The translations under genes and the position numbers were made by a program. A stretch of DNA of 64,000 nt from Fulvia fulva. Taxonomy: Eukaryota; Ascomycota; Dothideomycetes; Mycosphaerellales; Mycosphaerellaceae. The notes beneath the pieces were generated by a model. That model made no database searches. It was not told the origin of the DNA and saw nothing but the letters and a program-made list of their open reading frames with translations. Below, in pieces: positions 12,450-21,596 of this stretch (the stretch's first letter is position 1; the number at the start of each line of letters is the position of its first letter). The stretch is taken from NCBI RefSeq assembly GCF_020509005.1, contig NC_063012.1, positions 5,518,001-5,582,000 of the forward strand, read 5' to 3'.

Positions 12450-12645
12450 TGTTACGGGTCTAGGCTACTCTCGGTAGGTGAAAGGGTGTCGTAGCTAAGT
12501 AATCGAATAAGTTCTACGGAGAAGAGAAGTTCTAGCTAAGGCGCGTATCGAAGATAAGCGCGACGTTCGCCGAGCCGAGGCGTTACGTTATATTCACGAA
12601 GTTACGTAACCCGTAGGCCGTAGGCCGTAGGGCTGCACCGTAATA
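12450..12645 (-). repeat. 5' LTR of the chromovirus
   Basis: 196-bp partner of 5,895-6,090. This copy keeps the TG end (TGTTACGG) and has lost the CA end (CCGTAATA), so RIP hit opposite termini in the two LTRs. GGTTC follows immediately. Confidence 0.93.
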
Positions 12646-13300
12646 GGTTCTTAGTAGGGGAGAAAGGTTAAAGAAGAGAAGCTAACTTACTAGAGTAAGT
12701 TTAGCGAGACCTAAGAGTTATAAAGAATGCTTAGAGGAAAAGAAGCGAGTTAAAGACTTTAGCTAAAGTACTTAGGTCTTAAAGGCGATCTTATTAGATT
12801 AAGTTAAGAAGAGTAGGCGAGGAGTAAGATTAGGTACATTCCCTACTACTCGAGAAGGACACTTAGGAAGATCGTTAGCCTCTATAATAAGAAAGTCCTT
12901 AGGAAGCTATCCCTACCCTAGCTAAACCCGCTAAGGTCCCGTAGGAGATACCGGTTAGGGAGATTAAAGTGTTCAGCTCGACGCTCTATCTCTAGGCCGA
13001 CGAAAAAGAGTTAGCCCTACCTTAGGAGACATTGCTTAGATTAAGCGTAGCGGACAAAGTTATAGCCGAACCTAAAGCGGCTAATAGCCTTTTAGATATA
13101 GATATGCCGGACTTAGTAGGCCCGGAGGTTAGACAAGCTAACCTATCGTAGTAGCTACTTTAAGAAGCCGAGGTAGTAGCTAAGACCGCTCGCCTAAAGG
13201 GACTAAGGTAGCGGATAACGAAGAAGAAACTATAGGAGTAAGCCTAGTTACCGAAGCGGCGCTAAGGGAGTTAGGTCGTAAGAATTATTAATTAGGGTTG
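12646..13300 (+). pseudogene. Continuation of the interrupted Gypsy coding relic
   Basis: Directly after the duplicated GGTTC the plus-strand frame of the 4,100-5,894 relic can be continued. A coherent stretch at about 12,910-13,290 reads as a charged helical segment (ALPQETLLRLSV, LLDIDMPDLVGPEVRQ) with TAG at former Gln codons. No known domain is evident. It may be the C-terminal part of the polyprotein or a separate small ORF of the same element. Confidence 0.4.
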
Positions 13301-13689
13301 TTAGTCTATAGTACTCTTAAGTTAGGCTACTCGGCTACCTATCGCTCGTATAAAATAAGAACGTAGTACTAAATTATAAAGTAGCCTCGGGCTTATTATT
13401 ATCTAGGCTCTTAGAGCCTTACTTCTAACCTAGGAACCGGAAATTGCTAGGTACTACCTCTAGATCCTCTCTATTATTATCCTCTCTATTATTATCCTCT
13501 ATTATCGGTATAGGCGAACGAGCTAAGGAGCTAGATAGAACTATAGCCCCTCTCGGCCTCTCGGTAATCGCGCCGAATTATAAAGTACGTCTAGTCGCGA
13601 TTAACCGCCTAAACCGCTTAGCTACTAGAAGAACGGGAGGACTAGCTATACGACCGTAGACCGTAGGCGAGGTTACGACCGCCTCGCCC
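13301..13689. other. RIP-damaged sequence, no identifiable gene
   Basis: TA-rich, CA/TG-poor sequence with a short duplicated motif (CTCTATTATTATCC, twice, near 13,467-13,498). The open frame at 13,444-13,659 is low-complexity and I do not regard it as a gene. A possible LTR remnant of the outer element could be here, but I found no matching repeat. Confidence 0.4.
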
Positions 13690-15070
13690 TTACCCTTAGA
13701 GTCTTCTAGGAGAGGCGTCTATACCGGAATCTCGCGGAGCTACCTAACGTAGTCGGAGGTATCGCTTAGACCCTCCTACGGCTCGTTACGGTCTAGGGTA
13801 TAGCGCGGCGATATCTACCGAGGGCTACGCCGAGTCCTAGGAGCCGACTTCTTCTTAGCTAAGGCCGCGGGCTTCTTACTAGCTAAAGATATAGGCTTCT
13901 TACTAGGAGGCTTCCTAGGTACCTTAGGTATACTAGCGGACTTACTAGGCTTATTTAGTAATACGAACAAGCCGTCGTCCTCCTTATCTAAGGTGTTCTC
14001 CTCCTAGCTAGGTCTATTTATATTAGTCTCGGCGTTCTCGTAAATAAAGGCGCGGACGTAAGCTAAGTTAGCCTTTAACGCGGCCTTTAGGCGGCTAGCG
14101 GCGTCGCGGGTAGTACAAGGCTTATGACTGACCTAGAAGACTAGACTATATATAGCTAGGGTCGGGGCGTTAATCTAAGCTAGATTACGATACTTAAACT
14201 TAGTATTCTAGAACTAACTAGACTCCGTCCGTAACCTAAGTAATATCGTAGGCCTAGGGAAGATTAGAGAAGTTAGCTACCTTACTAGGGGTGACTAGAC
14301 GCTTAGAGTCCTTTAACCGGGAAGACCGCTTAGTATAGCTAAACTTAGTATAAGACCGGCTACGGTCGTAGGTAGAGTACTTACTAGTCTAGAAACAATT
14401 AGTATAGCCGCCGCGCTCGATAAAGGTGAAGTCGCCTATAGTATTAGGCTTAGGATCCTCCTAGTCGTATTTCTCTAGCTTACTACTCGGTAGGCTAAGT
14501 TACTAGTACTTAGTAAAGGTTCCTAGCGGACGCTCGGTATCGCCCTTAGAACGGTAGCTTTATACGTATCGCGTAGATCTAGAGCGGCCGCTATAGTAGC
14601 TAAAGACGATTACCGCTAGCCTAGTTTATACGGTATACGGTCTAAAAGCGATAGGCTACCTTAGAATCCTACCCTTAGGGACCTCTTCGAAAACGTCGAA
14701 GTCGGAGTCTAACGCGGCTACTAGCTTTAGAACGCCGCTAAACTAGAAGCGGCTATAGCGCGAAGGGAGTATATAAATTATCTTAAAGAATCTAGCTCCT
14801 CCGTCGATCCTTAGATACTAGCGCGCGATACGGGCTAACTGTAGCGCGATCTAATCGTCTAGCTTAATAACGTCGCGAGAGAACTAGACTTTAAACTAGA
14901 AGGCGTAGAGCCGAGTCTACTAACCGGCTAACTATCCGGTAGGTATATCCGGAAGGCGCGTCTTAGTACAAACGGGGAGCCGCGGGAAGTTATTAGATAC
15001 GGCCGAAGTGTAGGTAACGGTAAGGGCGTCTATCTAAGCTATTAACTCCTCGCCTTAAGGAGAGCGCGGG
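13690..15070 (-). pseudogene. RIP-damaged coding relic, product unrecognised
   Basis: From about 15,070 downward the minus strand keeps one coherent frame to about 14,200 when TAG is read as former Gln/Trp. A second segment in a shifted frame runs to about 13,820. The first part has a globular look (KLDDQIALQLARIARQYL, GDFTFIERGGYT). The second is basic and Ser/Pro/Lys-rich (KVPRKPPSKKPISLA), like a nuclear protein tail. The frame change could be a lost intron or an indel. I recognise no family, and no transposase or reverse transcriptase motif is visible. Confidence 0.45.
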
Positions 15071-16155
15071 ACAGGAGCTATAGTAAGCTATAAGGAAGAA
15101 AGGAGTCTAAAACACGTTAGTATTACTACGTTAACGCCGACACCGCGGCGCGGCTTATATACCTTAATCTAATTAAGAATAAGTTAGCTAAGGCTAAAGA
15201 AGGTTAAGGAAGAAGCTACCGAAGGGCGAAGAGGTTATTAAAGACTTAGTAAGCTTAAAGGTTGATGTTCGTAGTCAGATTGATTTAGAATAAGAGCGTG
15301 CTTTTATGCTTACGTTCTATACGAGCCACCTAATACTACGAGCTTCTAACGATATAGGAAGGCGCGTACACGCGTAAGAAGCTCGCGGCGAGGTTATCTA
15401 ACGGAGTTAGTAAGCTCGTAGTAAGCTTAGGTAGTAGAGTTAAGCCGCGTAAGGCAGTTATATATACGGAGTAAAGTGAGCTAAAGGGTCGTAGGCTAGG
15501 AAGCTACGACGAAGGAAGCTAAAGCTTTAGGATCTCTTTTGTTATCGATTTAAGTATATAGACGATTAGGCTGGCCGCCTTAGGCTGACATAGGTGTGTC
15601 AGGGTCTAGTAGGGGAGGATGTGACGTTCTTATCCGAACACACCGCCGGCTTGGCGCTCAGCTTTATGCTTAGATTACTCTTAGGTAGCTTTCCTGTATC
15701 TCAGATTCACACTCGCCAAGGTTCTCACAAGCAGAAGTGTATCATTGCGCACCAACAGGCTTGTGCTCCGATGTTCTACAGCATGATCCCCGCGCGTCTT
15801 CTGCACCCCTTTCGTGCTATGTGATGCATGATTGCATGCCTCTATACAACAGCAACAGTGGTACATATGTAGGCCGCCGCCGTCCCAGGACCGTAGGAGC
15901 ACGGCGTGAACGGGCACACTGGGCACCGGGGGCGGAAGCACACCCGGCTATCCCTGTTGCAGTAGGCGTTGGGCTAAGGAGACACGGAGGCACGACGAGG
16001 ACTACGCTGGAATACAGCTACCGTATACACTCGCTGCTCTCTGCCGCACTGCAGCCAGCCCGCCGCACCCAGGGCCGTGGTAACGCAGCGTACAGGCGCA
16101 GTACGCTCTGCCCTGCCCTGCCCGCGCCCGCGCCCGCGCCCGCCGCTGCTCGACC
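15071..16155. other. Transition from RIP-damaged block to gene island
   Basis: TA-rich RIP sequence continues to about 15,575. Ordinary composition with frequent CA/TG begins at about 15,590. From 15,594 to 16,155 I see only weak open frames and GC-rich sequence just before the first island gene, probably its promoter and 5' UTR. Confidence 0.6.
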
Positions 16156-19038
16156 ATGCCCAGCGCGCAGATGCATCCTCTGCACACCGGATGGACCGAA
16201 AAGCCCTTGCCTCAGCCGCCTTCGCCAACGCTGACCAACCCGGACCATATCCTCCCCAGCAGCGGCTTTCCGCTGGTCTCGTCGCCGCCCCGCCTGACGC
16301 GACGTCCTCCGAGCCCGAGCTACCTGCGCGACACAGACGGTGACCCGGCGACCGCGAAGGCGCCCGCCATGGCCAAGGGCAAGAAGGAGAAGCTGGGCCT
16401 GATGTCGCGAAAAATGATGCTTCTTCGGAGCTGCACAGCCAGCGGGGGCCATGTCAATGGCAATGGCAATGGCAATGGCACACCGCGCTCGCAGCGCTCA
16501 CTCGACTTCGACTTCATCCCCTCGTCGCCCGTGCTGCAAGATGTGGGCAACCTGGCGCCGGAACAGCCCGAATATCTCCAGCCTCCAGAGCTCGATCGCA
16601 GGAGCTCCAGTCCAGGGAGCTCTTCCAGCGGTGTGTCAGGTCTGACCGGCTTCCTGGCCAGATATGCCAAACCAGATGGCACAAGTGATGATGAGGTGCT
16701 GTATGAGGGCGAAGGAAGCCCAGCCGTAGTGCGGTGTGATAGCAGTGTCGACCACGACACGGACCGGGACACCGAGCGCAGGAGGCAACAGCTGGAGGAG
16801 TACAATTCTGCCATACTCAGTAAACGAGCCGAACAAATCTTGGCTAATGCGAAAAAGCGTCTCAATGTTATGGAGGGTAATCTGCGTGGAGCTCGAGATT
16901 TGGTTGCTCCCTTGACGGCGGCCAATCTCAAGCGCGCAACATCTCTGGGATCGGCGCACTACGTACCTGTGTATGGTCAACGATATGCCTCTAATGGCCA
17001 TGAAGACGGTGGACAGGCTCTTCCGTCGCCCCGACGCCTCCATCTACAGACAAGTTCCCCAATGATCGGCCGTGACTACCAAAGTCATACTCGGGGTTTC
17101 AGTGAGACAGAGTTGCCAGAGAGACCTTATACTTCACTTGACGGTCCCCAATACATAGGCCCACGTGTCGTTCGCATGCCTCCACACGGTCAAACTGCGA
17201 CGCCCTTGCGTGGCAGTCGAAGCTATGATTCGCTCGGTGGCAGCAGCGGGATAGGTTTTGGTACTGGACGGGATCGTCCCTTGCATCATGCCATAGAGTC
17301 GCCCGACTCCAATCATTTAGAGCCCTTACCAGAGGCCGACGAGGGTAGAAGGTCTAATCGCAACAGCAGGAATGATGCCGAAGCGACTGCGAACAATGGC
17401 CTCGGTTTATACCGCCCTTCGTCGAGAACGTCCGACCTGCGTGAGCAGATGAGCTCTCTGAAGGGCAAGATCTCAACACTCAAAGAACGCGCACGCGAAG
17501 ACAGTCTACGCCGACAGACCCAGGCGCATTTGCGCGATTCTTCTCCCCTGAACAATGCCAGCGCCGCGGCGCCCGAGTTTTTCTACTCTCCTTCCAATAG
17601 CTACGGCAGCCCTACACTCGACGACAACGCAGGTCTTGGGTGGACCTCGAATAGCAATAGCCCAGCGTCGCCGCAAGGGCCGCACATGTGGGAGGACGGC
17701 ATGCCTGTTGCTGGGAGTCGCAACGCTTTTGCGGAACACGCCACCTCACAGCAGCAGCACGGAACTCAGCAAGCGCGCGTAGTAAAGATCGTGGCCGCCA
17801 AGACCCCAGATAGCAAGTTCCAAGTGAAGGTGGCAAAGGCCAGTCAGTCACAGCCACAGAGTGTCCACAGGAGGACGCCCAGTGGTACGGCGATCGTCGA
17901 CTCAGCTAAGAATCGGTACTCGCACCACCAGCAGAAGAACAGTGAGGATTTGCCAGCAAGTCACGAGAGTGAAGATGAAGACTACCTAGGGATACCTTCC
18001 CCAGACTCAATTATTGAGCAGTACGACTCATTTCGGAATGAGTCCATGGCTGATACAGACATCGACGATGACGATGCGCCTTCCGAAGACGAAGGAAGCG
18101 TATATGAGGATGCGCAGTATGAGCAGAAGCCGGTGGTCGCGCACGAAGATCGAGAAGACGCTTTCGACTACGAGCACTTTTTCCTGCATAGTGCGTTGGG
18201 CACGTACAGCAATGGCAGGCGAGGCTCCGCATCCAGTGAAGCTTCAATGTCCTCTGTCGAGACAGCTAGAGGCCTCACGCTTGTAAGCGGAGACAGTGAA
18301 GATCTATTCCACCACGAATCGGCATTGTATCCCCCTCCAACCCCGAAGACTCCCGAAAGGCTCAAAGAGATAGAGCGCAACTTACACAGGCGCACTGTGT
18401 CCGACGAAAGTGTCAGCACGCTTGCTACATATGCTACTGCAGATGAGGATCCCGCCGACGAAGACCCGGTGTCGCCGATAGACGAGCGTCACCACCAGCT
18501 GGGCAGTCTCGATCACCGGCCAATCTCCCCGATGGAGAGTGATACTAGCTCTCGATCTCGAAGCTCTGCACGGACATCAATCCCGGCCAAGGGTCATTCC
18601 TCTGCTCGGCCTTCCTCTCGACCAGGCACTGCTGTTAGACGGGCAATTCGTAGTGACAGTGGTTCCGAACGGGCAGACTCTGGAGTGGGCATCTTGCATC
18701 ACCCAGCTGGTAGTCTTGACGGCCAACGGCCTCTTCCGAGATCAGCCACACCAAAGCTCAGTAATTCGCGGCCCCCTATCAGCGCCATTAGCTCGCCATC
18801 GTCACCTCACGGGGCTGCTCGCCAGGACCCTGTCTCGGTAGCTGTCAACGCTCTTCTCGATGCCGAGGGCAACCCCTTGGGACTAAGGAACAAAGCAGTA
18901 GTCTTTGGCGTGGTTGAGAGCTTACGCAGAACGATCCACATGCTTCAGCAGGAGGACGAGGCTGGCCATGAGAATCGCATTCTTAGGAGAAGACTGGACG
19001 AGGCTAAGGCTGCCCTTGATGGACGGGGTTCTCGTTGA
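16156..19038 (+). CDS. Large low-complexity conserved-looking fungal protein, function unknown
   Basis: Uninterrupted 960-codon ORF starting at ATG in the context GACCATGCC. The product is Ser/Pro-rich and mostly disordered. Islands that look constrained are a segment at residues 165-190 (FLARYAKPDGTSDDEVLYEG), a predicted helix at about 213-265 with RRRQQLEEYNSAILSKRAEQ, a coiled coil near 430-455, an acidic patch near 605-660, and a C-terminal helical segment from about 890 (VAVNALLDAEGNPLGLRNKA) ending in a coiled coil. This pattern suggests a scaffold or cytoskeletal/cell-cycle protein, but I recognise no named family. Residues near 100 hold an Asn-Gly repeat encoded by a hexanucleotide repeat. 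Confidence 0.85.
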   Translation: MPSAQMHPLHTGWTEKPLPQPPSPTLTNPDHILPSSGFPLVSSPPRLTRRPPSPSYLRDTDGDPATAKAPAMAKGKKEKLGLMSRKMMLLRSCTASGGHVNGNGNGNGTPRSQRSLDFDFIPSSPVLQDVGNLAPEQPEYLQPPELDRRSSSPGSSSSGVSGLTGFLARYAKPDGTSDDEVLYEGEGSPAVVRCDSSVDHDTDRDTERRRQQLEEYNSAILSKRAEQILANAKKRLNVMEGNLRGARDLVAPLTAANLKRATSLGSAHYVPVYGQRYASNGHEDGGQALPSPRRLHLQTSSPMIGRDYQSHTRGFSETELPERPYTSLDGPQYIGPRVVRMPPHGQTATPLRGSRSYDSLGGSSGIGFGTGRDRPLHHAIESPDSNHLEPLPEADEGRRSNRNSRNDAEATANNGLGLYRPSSRTSDLREQMSSLKGKISTLKERAREDSLRRQTQAHLRDSSPLNNASAAAPEFFYSPSNSYGSPTLDDNAGLGWTSNSNSPASPQGPHMWEDGMPVAGSRNAFAEHATSQQQHGTQQARVVKIVAAKTPDSKFQVKVAKASQSQPQSVHRRTPSGTAIVDSAKNRYSHHQQKNSEDLPASHESEDEDYLGIPSPDSIIEQYDSFRNESMADTDIDDDDAPSEDEGSVYEDAQYEQKPVVAHEDREDAFDYEHFFLHSALGTYSNGRRGSASSEASMSSVETARGLTLVSGDSEDLFHHESALYPPPTPKTPERLKEIERNLHRRTVSDESVSTLATYATADEDPADEDPVSPIDERHHQLGSLDHRPISPMESDTSSRSRSSARTSIPAKGHSSARPSSRPGTAVRRAIRSDSGSERADSGVGILHHPAGSLDGQRPLPRSATPKLSNSRPPISAISSPSSPHGAARQDPVSVAVNALLDAEGNPLGLRNKAVVFGVVESLRRTIHMLQQEDEAGHENRILRRRLDEAKAALDGRGSR

Positions 19039-19115
19039 GCCCACCTGGCTTTCTCCCAGATCTCTCTTTCTGGAAGAGGGATAACAAAGTTTGCCTTACT
19101 GGTAGCGTTGCAGCG

Positions 19116-19145
19116 TGGACTGGACTGGACTGGACTGGACTGGAG
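19116..19145. repeat. Pentanucleotide tandem repeat (TGGAC)n
   Basis: Five perfect TGGAC units followed by TGGAG, about 80 bp after the stop codon of the 960-residue gene. Confidence 0.95.
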
Positions 19146-19833
19146 TTTTGGAGGCTTGGAGATTGGCACTATATCTATACCCCGTGCTGCCGCACAGCCA
19201 CGAGTTTTTCACGTTGTGATATCCTATCTTTTAGCCGGAGTGAGATATGATAGGTCGGTGTACATATAGCTTACATACGAATACGTATTTCTACCATAAA
19301 CCATAACAACTTCAACAACACCGACACCACTGTTCCAGATCAGAATGCTGCTAATTCATTACACATTGTATAGCATGGTGAAGCGTGCGCCTGTTGCTAC
19401 CGAGTGCGCGGAAAGGCTCGTGCAAGCAAGGATCATAAGCCATGGAACATTGGGCGATCGGCATGCCGTCATGCCACCTCCTAGCATGCTAGTCCAGCAC
19501 GCGCAGTCTCGATGTCGATGTCACCGAGTGAAGAGCGCAGCGCGTTGCAGTAGCACAAGTGCTGCGATAGCGTAGACAACAGACGCTACATGTACCTGTA
19601 CGTGCCATTGTACTGACGCCGACGATGCAGGTTTGCGCTGTCCAGTAGCAGACTGTGAGACGTAAGGCATTGCTTCATGTACCTCAGTCATCAGCCTTGA
19701 TCATTACATGTCCTTCAGCGTGTTATCACTTTTCTACCCGTGAGCACGACGAGTGCCCCACGCGACCGCGACACCACCAACACCCACTCGAAACACTCGT
19801 CCGCATCGGCCATCTGCACCAGCGACATCCTTG

Positions 19834-19869
19834 CACGCACAACACGCACAACACGCACAACACGCCCAA
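19834..19869. repeat. Nine-base tandem repeat CACGCACAA
   Basis: Three perfect units and a fourth with one change (CACGCCCAA), in the presumed promoter/5' UTR of the glycine-zipper gene. Confidence 0.9.
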
Positions 19870-19913
19870 CACCCACTCACGCGAAAGCAGGCAGGCGGGA
19901 GACGAATCGGAAG

Positions 19914-21356
19914 ATGGAGAAGCTCATCTTGCGCGGTAGGTGAAGTGCGCCTGCAGATGACGGCGCTCGACTCACGCTGACTGCTCGAGCAAGGTGTCAT
20001 GTGGGGCGCCGACAAGATCCCGGACTCGGTCTTCGACAAGATCCCCGGCGGCTACTACAAGGCCAAGGAGGAGCAGTACAAGAAGGAGAAGGCTGAGGAG
20101 AAGGCCGAGAGCAGGACCCACCGCGCCGACATGCCCAAGCGCCGCAGCCACCGCCGCTACAGCGAGGACGAGTCCGACGACCGCAAACACCGTGCTGGCG
20201 AGCGCGACGACGGATACGCCTCGGACGGCCGCACTCGTCGCTCAAATGCGCAGAGCCATGACGGCGCCGCCGACAGCTACGACACCGTCAACGACCGACC
20301 GCGGCGAAGAAGGAGCAGAGCAGACCCAAACAGAGGCGCCGAACGTTCCAAGCGCGAGAGCCGCAATGCCGAGGAGACTCTCAGCGGAGGATGGTCGTAT
20401 CATGATGGCCCTGTAGAGCCGCCGCCCATGTCACCACAGCAAGCTGCTACAGGTGCCGCATATGGTTCCCCGCCTGCCACTCACACACTCCCGAACACTA
20501 TGGCAGCGCATGTAGAGACGGCGAGTCGGTCGACTTCAACCCTACGTGGCGGATACGTGCCGTATGCAAACATCTACGGAGGTCCAGCACAACCCCAGCA
20601 GCATTCAGGATATGCGCCACCGCCTTCCGACACTGGATCGGTGCAGCCCAATCACATGAACCAAGTTGCGCCTCCAGTACAGCCGCAGCCGCAGCACGGC
20701 TATCACCAAAATCCCTTTGCTCAGGAAGCTCCTCTCGGAAGTCAGCCAGCCTTCATGCCCGATCCCTACTACAACCCTCGCCGGTATGATGATAAATACG
20801 ACGGACGTAGTCAGGGTACCGATGAGCGCCGTTTCTCCAGGTCCCCGCCTCGTCGCCATCGCTCCAGGAGAGACGACTACTCACCTTGCAACGACAGCCA
20901 CGACGCACGAGACACCCGCCGACGAGCGCGTAGTGAGCGCCGCCACGGCGACCATCCGCCATCACAAACTCGAAGAGGTAAGTCGCGCATCCGGGATTCC
21001 ATCGATACGTCCCAGCGCGGTCTGGGTTATGGCGCGGTGGGTGCACTCGCTGGTGGTCTCGTGGGCAATGAGCTCGGGAAAGGACCGCTCACATCTGCTA
21101 TTGGAGCTGTCGTGGGTGCTGTTGGTGCTAACGCATTTCAAGCTAGGGAGAGGTACGTGAGCCGCAAGTAGCTCCAGCCGATGCAAAGGCGACAGCCACC
21201 GAGGTAAGCTTCAACACAACCTCCAGGCGGCTGGTTCGGCTTGGCAGTCGGACAATGGGTCATTATGGCAATATGCTGACTGTCTGCAGAAAGAAAAAAG
21301 ATGCTGGTGACCTCAGGGCAATCGAATCACGGTGTGGTGGCTACACTTCCGATTAG
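19914..21356 (+). CDS. Arg/Ser/Pro-rich protein with C-terminal glycine zipper
   Basis: Best model: exons 19,914-19,935, 19,994-21,152 and 21,290-21,356, giving 415 residues. The main frame is open from the ATG at 19,999 to a stop at 21,171, so a simpler 390-residue model exists. The spliced ends are preferred because GTAGGT with GCTGAC...AAG, and AG|GTACGT with GCTGAC...CTGCAG, are good fungal splice signals and keep the frame. The N-terminus has KIPDSVFDKIPGGYYK. The middle is charged and disordered. The C-terminus has a glycine zipper (GYGAVGALAGGLVGNELGKG, then AIGAVVGAVGAN), which can insert in or associate with membranes. In the spliced form the tail becomes basic (RERKKKD). The precise function is unknown. 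Confidence 0.75.
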
Positions 21357-21596
21357 CAGGTATTTACCGATGGTAACCATTTTATGGCTTGGGCTGATGC
21401 TGTTGCCACTTGCCCAGTTGAGCGACCGATGGTCCTCGCTCCCATGCCTTTTTCCCAAAGCGCACGACGACCTTACGAATGACGACAACAATGATACCCA
21501 CTTCATATTGAGTAGAGCGAAATGCAGCGAGGTGTTTTACGAAGACATCTTGCTTCATGCTGGGACTGGAATTCTTTGGGTCTACCAAGAAAAAAG

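Larger units (their letters stand above)
5895..12645 (-). mobile_element. Complete Ty3/Gypsy chromovirus, RIP-inactivated
   Basis: This LTR retrotransposon has 196-bp direct repeats at both ends and a 5-bp target duplication GGTTC at 5,890-5,894 and 12,646-12,650. Orientation is minus: a polypurine tract abuts the LTR at 6,090, and the order on the minus strand is gag, reverse transcriptase, RNase H, integrase, chromodomain. Coding capacity is destroyed by TAG codons at former Gln and Trp sites. It interrupts a second Gypsy relic of opposite orientation in frame, so it is the later insertion of the two. LTR-LTR differences are few and mostly RIP-type. Confidence 0.93.
19039..19913. other. Intergenic region with two short tandem repeats
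   Basis: About 875 bp between two plus-strand genes. It holds the 3' UTR of the upstream gene and the promoter of the downstream one, plus a pentanucleotide repeat at 19,116-19,145 and a 9-mer repeat at 19,834-19,869. No convincing ORF. Confidence 0.6.

Noticed and set aside
5895..12645. Endogenous retrovirus-like element with an envelope gene
   Set aside because: No envelope-like coding region between integrase/chromodomain and the 3' LTR; the layout is a standard chromovirus.
10643..13659. Short open frames at 10,643-10,825, 11,966-12,265 and 13,444-13,659
   Set aside because: Low-complexity products in skewed TA-rich DNA with no domains; not on the coherent relic frames.
3166..15575. Pervasive in-frame TAG codons suggesting a variant genetic code
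   Set aside because: TAG replaces both Gln and Trp and occurs only in repeats, together with CpA/TpG depletion. Island genes use TAG as a stop. RIP explains it fully.
19116..19145. TGGAC repeat as a telomere-like or CRISPR-like array
   Set aside because: A plain five-unit microsatellite without spacers; not a telomeric motif.
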